Shown: positions 37,601 to 46,200 of the stretch, one piece after another
Numbering within the stretch: position 1 is the stretch's first letter
Layout: every line of letters starts with the position of its first letter
Notes under the pieces: model-generated
Databases searched by the model: none
Told to the model about the DNA's origin: nothing
The model's input: only the letters and a program-made list of their open reading frames with translations
Translations under genes and position numbers: made by a program
Assembly: GCA_903813345.2 (NCBI GenBank)
Contig: CAIIXF020000009.1
Location: 32,863,259 to 32,927,258 of the forward strand
Source of the DNA: Owenia fusiformis
Taxonomy: Eukaryota > Annelida > Polychaeta > Sabellida > Oweniidae
Direction: 5' to 3'
DNA length: 64,000 bases

Positions 37601-40141
37601 GCATATGAAATTTGAACCAAATCTGTCAACTAGTATTTGAGTTATCACAGATTAAATTTTTTATGAAAAATGGCAGCTCTTTTGAATTGAACTCCCATAA
37701 TGCTTTGCAATTATCTAAGAGCAATGAACTGATCACAAAGACTGTTGAAGCCACTCAGAATTAATTTTCATTAGTTTTGAACTTATGTCTTAAAAGGCTA
37801 CCATGAGTGTATTGAATTATAAAGATGCTAGACTGAGAGGTATATAAACTAAACTATGTAATTGAGCAAAGAAACTTTTCACTCAGGGAGGTAAGTGAAT
37901 TTAACATATCAGATAAAGTCGGGAAAAAGTAGAATGTGTATTTGTTGCAGTATGTGCATTTATAAGAATGAGGTGGAGGAAAAGAATACATGAAACATTG
38001 TTGTGGTCAATAACTGGTTACAGACGCCATGTACTCATCACTCTAAGCTTAATGCAAATAAACACAAGTCTTATTTATTTGGCTGTACTTGTTGATATGT
38101 TTTATCTGGGTTTTTAGTCTTTGTATTCTTCAAATACAATTCATACCGGTCAATCATTACAGTTTTTGTTTCTAGCTATATCAAAACAGACTATAAACTT
38201 AGATGTCATAAGTATTATCAATCCAAATAATTTGATCACAATTCAGATTTAAACTACTTATGATAAATTCCAAATTGACTCAATTTTCAAACAATCCTAT
38301 TTTGACAATTTTCAAAATTTCTAATTGGGTGCAATATAATTCTTAAACAGGGATAACAAGATATTGTTTCCACATATCAATCCTTATGGAATAATAGATA
38401 CAAATCTTACTCTTGAAGGATTTTAATAGCTTTTATCTCCTAGCACCCTTTGCATTCGTTTGACTTCACTTCTTAAATGAGAGCTACGTCTTCACTCTTT
38501 CAAACTAAAATAAACCGCGCCAATCAGTGTTCGTCGGCCAAATTTGACCGACGTTCCATATATGGTCATTCCTTCTGACGTCATCGTTGAGCCCAGAATT
38601 GACCAATGACATGCGCATATTTAATTAGAACGCATTTGGCATATGTTTCTTCAAGCTCGCTGATTGGTGGAAGAGGGGTCAGCGCGTAGGTCAGAAGTGA
38701 TTTATTACCCAAACCTTCACCGGTACCTGTCGTGGGGACGGGGCTACTAAACCGCAATATGGTCTCTACTAGGCAGAGTGTAGTTTAACTACACTCTGCA
38801 TGCAGGGTAATCTCCTAGACAATTTTAGACATCGCTACGTACTACTTAAACAAAGTTTATGGGAAATGGAATCTAACTTTGTCTATCTTTGGCTTATTCC
38901 AAAGCAACCACATGAAATTACATTTTCCTAACCTGAAAATTAATTAATAGTAATAAGTATTCTTTCAAAAATATAAAAAATACAAAAATTACTTAAATAC
39001 TATTCAAGTTTTCACATTTTCAAATCCAGCTACTAAATAAGTCTTGAATGATACCAATTACATCTATATAAGACAAATATCTCTACAAAAGTTGTAAATA
39101 CATATTTTCTTCAGTTTAAAGACAGATTTCTATGATGTGATTTCGGTGCAAAAGGGTCCTCCAATCTATATATTAGGTAGACGGCCATCGCTGACATTAT
39201 CTTGATAACAAGCTCTGAATTTGAAATTCAGAATGATTGAGTCTATCATATACCAGGAATTAGATATACTCAGGGCTTTGGCTAAGATTTTAGGCTGTGG
39301 CGTGGCACTACACTCTAACATTCACGTGAGTTAACAACAGGTATACTGATAAATATGTACATTAACAACTATAAACAAATAAACAATTTTATTATAGAAC
39401 AGACAGTATGTCAATGGCTGTTTAGATGTTCCATCTCATGGGATCTCGAAAGTTTCCTAAAAAAGTAAGAAACAAATTCTGATAAATATCCTGCATATGT
39501 TTTGGTTGAAAACAGCTTCTTAACAAGGACTTCATTTGGTGCAACATAGGCTCACACTATAGAGCAAGCTGGTTAGGTAAAAATTCATCATATAGTGGAA
39601 AACCACTGAGAAACGGAGCTGGCTTGGTCTCAAAAGCTAATGGTTCAGTAGATCTAACCCTGTGTAGATTACTCTCAAATCTGCACTTGATCACATGAGC
39701 TAAAAATGTAAACGGTAACACTCGCACAAAGGCATGTTGGTCTCTAAGTATCCACCATATTAACAGGACTATGGGAAAATGTATAATTTATATTGCTTTA
39801 TTCAACAAGCTCATGGAAAACATATAAGGCCATAAAATTATCATGGATGAGAAATTCCACAGCTTTTGAATATTTTTCAAAAATACTTTGAAGAATACAA
39901 TGAACTCTCGAAATATCCGAAGTTCGGGGATATTCAGTAGAACTATGAAGTTGATCATAAACGTGATTACCTCCGATGCCTCTTCGTCATCACTCTGAGA
40001 GAGATCAGGAATAAAATTGGGAGGAATTGCGGGAAGAATTGATCTCTTATCCATCGCTGGTGACGACGGGGACGAACCAACTTCAACTGTTTTCACATTC
40101 TCCAAAGATTCTGTAACGTTATTTTCCGTTTCATTTTCCAT
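9966..40141 (-). CDS. ANKHD1: Multiple ankyrin repeats single KH domain protein (mask; ANKHD1/ANKRD17 orthologue), complete, 31 exons
   Basis: The joined exons give 9645 nt (3214 codons plus stop), longer than the human proteins of about 2540-2600 aa as I recall them. Order: acidic N-terminus with the family signature TVDPETQARLEALLEAAG; first ankyrin array, about residues 162-650; Q-rich linker with a conserved coiled coil; second ankyrin array, about 1650-1985; basic/acidic linker; KH domain with GRGG loop, about 2318-2388; long low-complexity C-terminus. In Drosophila and mammals the family acts in the nucleus and cytoplasm as a cofactor of Yorkie/YAP and in receptor tyrosine kinase signalling, with ankyrin repeats binding protein and KH binding nucleic acid. 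Every junction is GT-AG and all phases match. The start at 40141 has a good context (AAAGATGG) and precedes a conserved N-terminus. Five introns carry C/D-type guide RNA candidates. Exon coordinates are in the block entries below. Confidence 0.95.
10860..13443 (-). CDS. ANKHD1: ANKHD1 exons 28-29: KH domain and long C-terminal region
   Basis: Exon 28 13443-13297 and exon 29 13075-10860. The KH domain spans the junction: SKKVIVPATAISRVIGRGG, then CNINAIREVSGAHIEVDKA, then the strand and helix TITIKGSADSTRQAHQLIT. The GRGG loop that contacts nucleic acid is intact. Exon 29 is 2216 nt and low in complexity: Ser/Thr/Pro-rich, several SPR motifs (possible proline-directed phosphorylation sites), and a Met/Gly/Ser tandem stretch built on units like GNMPGG (plus strand about 11160-11400). 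It ends with IGVERSFSTIG and GIWSFGAG, matching human IGTERLARIRQG and GIWSFGVN, so the end of the family alignment is present. Confidence 0.93.
13761..15271 (-). CDS. ANKHD1: ANKHD1 exons 24-27: charged linker leading to the KH domain
   Basis: Exons: 24 15271-14929, 25 14804-14487, 26 14240-14129, 27 13916-13761. Exon 24 begins ELLKKCHQCMEIIVSAKDRQ and continues into a Lys/Glu-rich helix (KKQEKKKQKRKEKKEKEQRE) and an acidic run, as in vertebrates. Exon 25 is rich in Arg/Lys/Asn (RKNKRQSRTAERKS), a likely nuclear-localisation region. Exon 27 ends SPKRGQKREEGWKEVIRK, the family signature just before the KH domain. Opposite-strand frames here are low-complexity shadows. Confidence 0.93.
15471..18151 (-). 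CDS. ANKHD1: ANKHD1 exons 17-23: second ankyrin array
   Basis: Exons: 17 18151-17767, 18 17556-17411, 19 17121-16873, 20 16665-16558, 21 16373-16198, 22 15944-15786, 23 15570-15471. Exon 17 starts in a Gln-rich coiled coil (PDVLQQLQPAAPELLQQVAE) and enters the array at YPVVDLNAETESNHDTALTL. About ten repeats follow (GFTPLILAATAGHVDVVEIL, DYTPLSLAASGGYVNIIKLL, GNSPLWLACNGGHLDVV), ending in HVNQFPSDKECMRYIATVTD. This is the most conserved part against human ANKHD1. Confidence 0.95.
19062..22538 (-). CDS. ANKHD1: ANKHD1 exons 13-16: linker with coiled coil and Q-rich tracts
   Basis: Exons: 13 22538-22265, 14 22029-20000, 15 19730-19596, 16 19316-19062. Exon 13 keeps the family motif LPRVPMHGLTNVVPPQDP and then becomes glutamine-rich. 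Exon 14 (2030 nt) has a five-copy 9-residue repeat of type RGYSDLEN (about residues 826-870), then a coiled coil NTTREEQIQKKQQILEELQ that matches the human linker, then a long acidic Pro/Glu/Ser stretch, a polyproline run, and Q/L-rich tracts. Exons 15 and 16 are almost pure Q/L/V repeats. The linker is much longer than in vertebrates and explains part of the larger protein. Exons 15 and 16 are in phase 0 on both sides, so either could be skipped without breaking the frame. Confidence 0.9.
22634..22696 (-). ncRNA. Box C/D guide RNA candidate, copy 1 (ANKHD1 intron 12)
   Basis: In the host sense: stem TGAGC, C box ATGATGC, guide GACACTTGAC, D' CTGC, C' GTGCTGA, D box CTGA, closing GCTCA. It lies in a 207-nt intron with its 3' end 95 nt before exon 13. 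The C box ends in C or T rather than A in all five copies, a tolerated variation. The guide core ACACTTGA is complementary to U2 snRNA. Confidence 0.75.
22746..27175 (-). CDS. ANKHD1: ANKHD1 exons 4-12: first ankyrin array
   Basis: Exons: 4 27175-27028, 5 26542-26395, 6 25651-25418, 7 25123-24981, 8 24720-24531, 9 24234-24043, 10 23744-23635, 11 23403-23188, 12 22889-22746. The translation runs SRSLVEACSDGD through NGHTPLMEAASAGHA and FLIKAGADLELGCSTPLME to DGSTMLIEAAKGGHTN, nearly residue for residue like human ANKHD1. It contains about 15 ankyrin repeats with the usual TPLMEAA..GH and GAD motifs. Introns are short (about 150-750 nt). Introns 4, 5, 9, 10 and 12 each hold one copy of the guide RNA candidate described separately. 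Confidence 0.95.
23498..23566 (-). ncRNA. Box C/D guide RNA candidate, copy 2 (ANKHD1 intron 10)
   Basis: The clearest copy. The closing stem extends to seven pairs, AATGAGC with GCTCATT. C box ATGATGC, guide GACACTTGAC, D' CTGC, C' ATGCTGA, D box CTGA. The 3' end is 94 nt from exon 11 in a 231-nt intron. The two bases beyond the shared stem differ between copies, and here they still pair. Confidence 0.8.
23845..23908 (-). ncRNA. Box C/D guide RNA candidate, copy 3 (ANKHD1 intron 9)
   Basis: Stem ATGAGC with GCTCAT, C box ATGATGC, guide GACACTTGAC, D' CTGC, C' ATGCTGA, D box CTGA. One T fewer than the other copies between the C box and the guide. The 3' end is about 100 nt upstream of exon 10. 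Confidence 0.75.
26198..26261 (-). ncRNA. Box C/D guide RNA candidate, copy 4 (ANKHD1 intron 5)
   Basis: Stem TGAGC with GCTCA, C box ATGATGT, guide GACACTTGAC, D' CTGT, C' ATGCTGA, D box CTGA. Unlike copies 1-3 it lies 546 nt from the next exon, far from the usual spacing. It may be expressed less well or be released differently. Confidence 0.65.
26698..26760 (-). ncRNA. Box C/D guide RNA candidate, copy 5 (ANKHD1 intron 4)
   Basis: Stem TGAGC with GCTCA, C box ATGATGC, guide GACACTTGAC, D' CTGT, C' GTGCTGA, D box CTGA. The 3' end is 155 nt from exon 5. The segments between D' and C' and between C' and D differ from the other copies, while guide and boxes do not. Confidence 0.7.
27422..40141 (-). 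CDS. ANKHD1: ANKHD1 exons 1-3: N-terminal region
   Basis: Exon 1 40141-39971 (residues 1-57, MENETENNVTES... ending SDDEEASE), exon 2 32461-32302 (VESFMLDQDDIEDGE...EALLEAA), exon 3 27578-27422 (GIGKLSTPDGKTFGDPEVL...RVD). The stretch from VESF to the end of exon 3 aligns with the human protein with only scattered changes (SSVSCALDEAAAALTRM there, TSVSSALDEAAAALTRM here), which fixes the frame. Phases are 0, 1 and 2 at the three donor sites. Introns 1 and 2 are unusually long for this gene (7.5 and 4.7 kb) and contain most of its transposon insertions. Confidence 0.93.
29163..29357 (+). mobile_element. MITE with AGTGATCTCC terminal inverted repeats, copy 1
   Basis: It starts AGTGATCTCC and ends GGAGATCACT. 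The interior (GAAAATGAGAAA, TTTGCATCCACTTG and similar) closely matches a second copy at 63426-63629 in the same orientation and a diverged copy near 33187-33335 in the opposite one. Length 195 bp, no coding capacity. Confidence 0.8.
29915..30689. mobile_element. 775-bp DNA element with target duplication in ANKHD1 intron 2
   Basis: Ends are CAGAGATCACGATAG and the inverse CTACCGTGATCTCTG. Both sides are flanked by TATAAG (29909-29914 and 30690-30695), a likely 6-bp target duplication. The interior is more GC-rich than its surroundings (for example CATCTGCCGCGAATGTGATC near 30135) and has short frames on both strands without recognisable protein. Probably a non-autonomous DNA transposon. Confidence 0.65.
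33187..33450 (-). mobile_element. MITE copy 3 with its end expanded into an 18-bp tandem repeat
   Basis: 33187-33335 is a diverged, reverse-orientation relative of the AGTGATCTCC MITE and ends GGTGGGGAGATCACT. Its terminal sequence then continues as about seven head-to-tail copies of GAGATCACTGTATTGAGG (18 bp) to about 33450. So a transposon end has been amplified as a minisatellite. Confidence 0.75.
36714..36980. mobile_element. Diverged fold-back element
   Basis: The left side carries CATCCTCCTAAGCAGG, then TCCAGAAT and CCCCCCTGCTATAA. The right side, read in reverse complement, carries CATCCTGCGATCACAGG, then TCCAGAAT and CCCCCTGCGATAA in the same order. The arms are about 70 bp and clearly related but mutated, so this is an old MITE. 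Confidence 0.45.
37385..37690. repeat. Two tandem units of an interspersed repeat
   Basis: Two units of about 150 bp share CATCTTCAAAATTTCTT or close variants, then a GAGCAGAG-type segment and AAATCTGTCAACTAGTATTT. The last segment matches the end of the large repeat at 62291-63061 (AAATCTGTCGACTAGTATTC), so they belong to one family. Confidence 0.6.
38445..38809. mobile_element. MITE, long version
   Basis: It begins ACCCTTTGCATTCGTTTGAC and ends AACTACACTCTGCATGCAGGGT. A 72-bp relative at 56438-56509 has the same two ends joined with almost no interior, so it is a deletion derivative of the same family. The interior here includes a TGACGTCA-like site and is more GC-rich than the intron. Confidence 0.65.
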
Positions 40142-40550
40142 CTTTATCTTTTGGCCTATCGTTTGGACCTGGAATTAATTATTTACTAGCTTGTATAATT
40201 CCGTAAAACCATCATTTTTGTAAAATATTTTCACGTTTTAGTTGCCATCAGGTCGGCCATTACAAAAGTCTCCAGTGTCCCGGATGTACAGCCACATTGC
40301 GCATGAGCATCGATGTCTGCCGCTTGGGGGCGCTGCATTACACGCACTGAGTAGGCCATGAGAATAAGAACCCCCTCCCTCCATAATTCCCCACTACTTG
40401 CTCCTAGAGCCAGTCATTATTTCATATTAACATTTTCTAAATTAAAGTATTATATGGACGAGTGGATTTGGTTCAAGCCAATGCATCCGATGACGATTTG
40501 AGGCGGGCCTAGCCAAGAATGACCTGGCCCCGGACTGTGAGGCTGCATTC

Positions 40551-41730
40551 CGGTGTAAAGCCGGGGTAGGACTAGGAGGTCCTATTAATATATGGTCCTA
40601 CTCTCCATTGATATTATGGTGACCTCTTTGTGCTTCAAACAGCGGTAGTTTTCCCCAAATATCCCCTTGTTGCCCCATGTCTGTAAGTTTGGCGGTAGAT
40701 TCCTACTCCAAGTAGGCCTAATTATCTGAGAGAACGGCCTTTTTTGCCCAAACGGGGCTCATTCAGAGTGCTCCATGAGCACATAAAATTTGTGATTCAG
40801 AAATTTATTTTCAAAGTCAATACCATTGCCATTTCAGAGGACCAATGTCCCTTGTTCAGTTCAGGCTAAACATGGGTTTCACAAGCCGTTAACTTGCTAC
40901 ATGGGCGTAGCCAGGGGGGGGGGGTGCGATGGGTGCCATCCTTTTGAGCCTTTGAGACATAGACATTCACCTTCACCATAGGCCTATAACCTCCTCCATT
41001 GGTCCAAATCCCAATCGTCCGAATCCCATTGGTCCGAACACGATCTTTTGAAAGTCCATGGTCGGCGAAACAGGTTCGAATACCAATGGTCCGAACTCCG
41101 AATCCCATTGGTCCGAAACTCAATCGTCCGAATCCCAATGATCCGAATCCCAAGGGTCCGAATTCCACCTAGTAAAAACTTAATTTTAAATGACTCGTTT
41201 TATATCAAGATAGCCTAAAGATGCGAGAAATGTGTGTGAACATGGAGGCCCATAGAACTGTAGAATAAAACATCACGTTAATATGAGTGTGATTATTAAA
41301 TAAATTCGATTCCACGTTTATTGAGCCATATTGGAAATAATTTTACACGTTCTCTTTGTCAAAGTAAGGCAGTTCTGATTGTAGCTCTTGAAAACAAACA
41401 ATCTAGCCTAAGTTATGAGTTTGTATCGGACATCTTGCTAATGGTCATTTATGCATATATTTACTTTAAATACGGTACTATTTCATAAGAACAAATACTA
41501 GTAGTTTCCAATATCGTAACTTGAGCATTGGATAACTACCAACCGCCCCCCGGGAACCGTCCGTACCGGTGTGACAGAAATTATGGTCCCCCAGGGATTA
41601 TGGTCCCCCCTTTTAAAGGCCCTTTCTGGCCCTGATTGTGTATAAGATAATGAGGGAAAGGGGTGTATTTAAGTCACCATATAAATCAATGGAGAGTAGG
41701 ACCATAATTTGATCTACCCTTTTACACCGG
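40551..41730. mobile_element. 1.2-kb element with about 75-bp terminal inverted repeats
   Basis: The left end CGGTGTAAAGCC and the following TGGTCCTACTCTCCATTGAT recur inverted at the right (ATCAATGGAGAGTAGGACCA, then TTACACCG). The interior contains a 15-bp tandem array (40999-41166) and a GGCGTAGCCAGG motif near 40903 like the ends of other elements in this window, so it is probably composite. Confidence 0.6.
40999..41166. repeat. 15-bp tandem array
   Basis: Repeats of about 15 bp of type TCCGAATCCCATTGG, with variants CAATCGTCCGAA and CAAGGGTCCGAA, interrupted once by unrelated sequence around 41045-41070. It produces an apparent Gly/Phe-rich frame on the minus strand that I do not accept as a gene. 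Confidence 0.7.
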
Positions 41731-43196
41731 CAATCGGGTTATCAAATTGTACAGGATCACTGTGAGTTTGAGGATGACCATAAAGTCTGGGATGAATTCA
41801 AATACAATTTACAATGCTGTGTAAATTTATAGACTTTATGACACATTGGCGTCGGAAGGGGGAGGGCGTTGTCCCTTTCCCCAGGTTAGATTTGAAATCA
41901 AGCCTAGTAGAAAGCTCTGAGCTAATTAAAGTCAAGGTGTAATAATGACAGAAATGATGTCATTATTTAGTCTACATCAAGCATAGAAGATCTCATTTCT
42001 CATATTATATTTAATTCTATACCATATAGTTTCTCAGAAAACAGTATATAAATACTTTGAAGAATAAGTGCAAAATGTATATCGTAAAATTCAACGTTTT
42101 TTAGTCAAAGTCAAGCTAGTTTTCTAAAAAAAATTTTCTTGTTTTTATATTAATTGGGAATGTTGTGCTGAGATATGTTAAGAATGCACCAGAGAGGGTC
42201 TAACTTTGAAAATTCACGACGCATGACCCATCCGCAATATCCAAAAGTCGCTCCCTCCCTTGGCAAATCTTTCTGACGCTCCTCAGACACCTTGTATATT
42301 AGTTTAAAGTAGAACAATCTCATGTTAAGGCATCCTTCTTCAAAGGACTTCATTTATGCCTGACTTGTAAAATACCCTTGCAGCAAGGATGATGTTAAGG
42401 GGAATGCTGTAATCGTGCATGAGTATGCAGAGCCTACTTATCGCAGGGCATTTGAAGCGTTTTGGGTCGTTTTGGAATACGAAATTCCATCTAATGTGGA
42501 CGAATGATGTCAAAATAGGTTCTTCTTGAAATAAAACTCATTTACAATTAGTAGATAGAAAATTTAAGTTAATGCAACACAGAATTAAGAATAAAATATT
42601 TATTTTGCTTTTTCATATATGATTGTTGCTACATTTATTCAGAATATCCAGTATTTTTAAAGATTGGGGTAACTGAACATAAAAAATCAACTTTTCTCTA
42701 AATGATAGGTATAGATATGGTCATGGGCTTTCAATGAGAGTCATGATATGGTGAACTGAATTCAACAATGTTTTTCTCCTAACCCAATTATTGAAAACAT
42801 TCTGTGAAAAACACTGTCATTTATGTAATGTTGACTGATTGACAACAATTTAATGCGAAAATTATATTCAGCCATTCCAACCATAACCCCATGTCAATAA
42901 ATGACATACCGTTGAAGACGAGAAATGGGGCTTCATAAGTTCATTGTCGTACATTGAATGAAATAGATGCAGTCATCTTTTTGTGATTGTATGATTTATT
43001 TGTTTGATGCATTCACATACAATCTATATCATTATGGTAACTTTATGTTAAATGTTTAAAAAAATTGTTGGATTGCAAAAAAATCTCAAACTAGTTGTTT
43101 CTATTTATGAATTATAGATGTCACTGTAATAGAACATGTATCTGTAACTCATTTAAAATTTCGTGACTCCTTATTTTCATCTGACAAAACATCTCT

Positions 43197-43206
43197 GTCA
43201 TGTGAC
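43197..43206 (+). promoter_or_regulatory. GTCATGTGAC E-box (MITF/TFE-type M-box)
   Basis: The palindromic-type E-box GTCATGTGAC ends 10 bases before the LRMDA start codon at 43217. It fits the GTCAYGTGAC consensus bound by MITF, TFEB and TFE3. Vertebrate LRMDA acts in melanocytes, where MITF is the master regulator. This is a single exact match, so chance remains possible. Confidence 0.4.
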
Positions 43207-43216
43207 TTTGTTCAAA

Positions 43217-46200
43217 ATGGCGGAACAAGAAAACCCTCAGCGGAACGAATCTAAAGAAGATGATATTGTGTGTCAAAATGGGCAGGTATGTTATGACGAT
43301 CTTGTGGAACATGTAGCGATAGTAAAGGCTAATGGTTTGATTCATTTTAAGTGGCTGGGCTGCTGTCATTACTCTAGGATAACAATGTTTTCAGGGAGCT
43401 TCAAAATATCACAACTGAAAATTATTTATCAAATAATTTAAAAGTTGAATTATCATTCATATTGATAAAAATAGATCTATTTGTAAACATTGTTTGAATG
43501 ATTAAACTTGACCCTTGTAAAATATAAGTCAATCAGATCTAAAAACAAAATTTCGACACTCGGCAGTAAATACAAACAGACACAGTTACATGTTTGGAAG
43601 AAATTCATAATGGTAGAAACAAGGAAATGATGTGATGTTAAGGTACAGCTGGAGAATAACATTTTGGAAAAAATGCTACACCTACACATGTTATTTTCTT
43701 GTACAAAATTAAGTATGAAGGTATGCGTTAATTTCCTTGCTTTTTTCAGGAAAGTATCATTACATTGTCTACTTTTAGTAAATCTGATAAGAGGTCAATG
43801 GGAACTCCAGGAAATTCTGATATTTCACGCTTTCTATTTTTCCAAATTTTCTTTTAAAGTTTGCAGACAACACAGGAGTACTATTGACCTGTTTCCAGGT
43901 TTACTAAAAGTGGACACTGGACAATGTAATGATACTTTCCTGAAAAAAGCAAGGAAGTACACACATGCCTTCATACTTAATTTTGTACCAGAAAATAGCA
44001 TGTGCAGGTATAGCAATTTTTTCCCAAAATGTTATTTTCCAGGTGTATCTTAACCATTTATCTACATACCAGTATGCTCTAAAACTACAGAGAAAGACAA
44101 TGTACAAATCTACAAGACAATGCAATTAATGCGAAGAAATTTAGAATCAACAGTGTCTGTGAGGATTGCTGTGTTGATTAAGTGTTTGTTTACCATAGTT
44201 GTTGATGGGGCAATACATGTATGTCACAGGTTATATATATTAGAAAGCATTATCAAGAGTGTTATATTACATCATGATTCGAAGTCTGTATAATGCCATT
44301 TAAAGTCATTGTGTTATTTTAACTCTATACTTGATATAATAAGGAGAACATTTAGAAATATCACAATGAGTCAGTGTTTTATTTTTTAGGAGAAAGCCTG
44401 TGATATTTTCAATTTTAAGCCCAATTCCAAGCACAAGTTAGCAGACCAAAAGTATAACCCTCTGAAAATGCGTGTACATATGAAATGAAACACTGCAAAG
44501 GAAAGCAGTGACACAAATTTCATTCAAAGTCGAATTAGGACATACATGTGCACATGTACAAAGAAATTTAGATTTTCACAAATAAACTTTTCACTAGCCG
44601 TCATGCTTGAAGCTTTTCCATTTAAAATAACAAAGCAATTTTTCTCTCAATATGTTGGAGGGAGTATCACCATCAGTAGACTTTGTTGCAAACTTTCTTT
44701 TCTTTAAGTATTGGAGCTTGAAAAACATTGCTCACATATTCAGTGAATCCATTACTTTTTAGAAATTATAATAAGTGCATGCGGCTTGAAGTCCAATTTA
44801 TACTGCTCACCTAGGGTGATCTTGCTTTTTTGGGGAAAGAAGCTTTTTATTAAGGTCTATCAGTGGTTAAACAAGCAAGTATTTACAAATTATGTTTGTA
44901 AACAGAAATACAACCGATACTAAGAGAGGTGTAATCAGGTAGCCAACTTAACCTTTGGACAAACTCACATGCAACTTTCACTAATGCTAATCAAACATGT
45001 GAAGATAAATTTATTGGCTTCTCATTCGGTGTTGACATCACATTAGATATCTATCATGTTCAGTATTTAGTTTGTGAACACCTCTCAAAAGTGAACACTT
45101 TCATTTACCATTTTAGTATTTACGTCCACATCGTCAGCTTAAATAAATAGCATATCCCCATATCCATTTTGAGATATATTTACATAATGAATGAGATTCC
45201 TGTAGCATTTATTAAAAGTACAATGTAATGTGATTATATGTTAAAATCATCATTCTTCCTAAAAATGGAGGAGGAAGTAAATATTATCACATGATTTTTT
45301 GTTGGAATGATTAATCATATCAGTGGCGTAGCCAGGATTTGGTGACCGGGGGTTCTATTTTTATGTTATTCACAAATCCCCCCCCCCTTCATTAGGGCTC
45401 CTCAAATAAAAATATTTTTGTGCAATTTGTACAATTACACCCCCTCCAAAAGTTTGGCAATCCTAGCTAACCCATTGGATTATGTATTAAAGCATCTTTA
45501 AGTTTGAATTCTTATATGCATAATTTGTAAAGAAAAAACTATTTTGGGAGGGGGAATATAATTCATTTTAATACCTTCATCAAGTAGACAATTGAATTTG
45601 AATTTTATATAACAAAAATGATGTATTTATTTACGTTAAGCAAAGTCTGAAAGTAATCGGCTTCATCAAGAAACCTCTCCCATTGAAATAACACAGGACG
45701 TAAAAATGATTTTCAAAAATACCTTGTATACAAGACTGTATATTGGGGTGGATACATTCTTTGAGCAAGACTACTTTGTAACTTTAATGTTCACAAAGTA
45801 AAAAAAAACAGGCAACGTGCGCGTGCAAAAAAGTTAGACAACTTATAATTAATTTCTGCATCAAAATATTTTTCGGTGAATCTTTTACTGAATATATATC
45901 CTCTGAAATCTGATTTGCCCCGGATCCACCATTATTTCGTCTGATTTCTGGAAGACCCTGGAGCATGATTTGTTACCAAGGAATATCAACAATTTATTCT
46001 TTAACTTAAGCTACTTCATATAGGACAAAATAAATCACCTCATGCAATGGCTTATCATTATTTTGCAGGAACTTTGTTGGAAGCCAGTTCGGATTAAATG
46101 CGTGGTTATTGAAAATGGCGCAAACACCCTATACTCCGAAAGATCGTTCTTCTATGACAACTTTTCACAACGTTTACACGAAGACTTATTAAACTATCCG

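Larger units (their letters stand above)
32462..39970. other. ANKHD1 intron 1, repeat-rich
   Basis: 7.5 kb without convincing exons. It holds a MITE with an expanded tandem end (33187-33450), a diverged fold-back (about 36714-36980), two about 150-bp units of an interspersed repeat (about 37385-37690) and a MITE (38445-38809). Between these it is AT-rich and I see nothing else. Confidence 0.6.
40142..43216. other. Head-to-head interval between ANKHD1 and LRMDA
   Basis: The 3.1 kb between the two start codons holds the promoters of both genes. No TATA box is evident. The 250 bp upstream of ANKHD1 (40260-40350) is locally GC-rich (GCCGCTTGGGGGCGCTGC near 40319), as expected of a housekeeping promoter. 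From 40551 to 41730 an inserted element occupies much of the gap. Confidence 0.5.

Noticed and set aside
40866-41168. Minus-strand Gly/Phe-rich frame
   Set aside because: Generated by the 15-bp tandem array inside a transposon-like element.
43477-44125. Overlapping frames on both strands with near-identical peptides
   Set aside because: Mirror-image products of the palindromic TTAA-flanked MITE.
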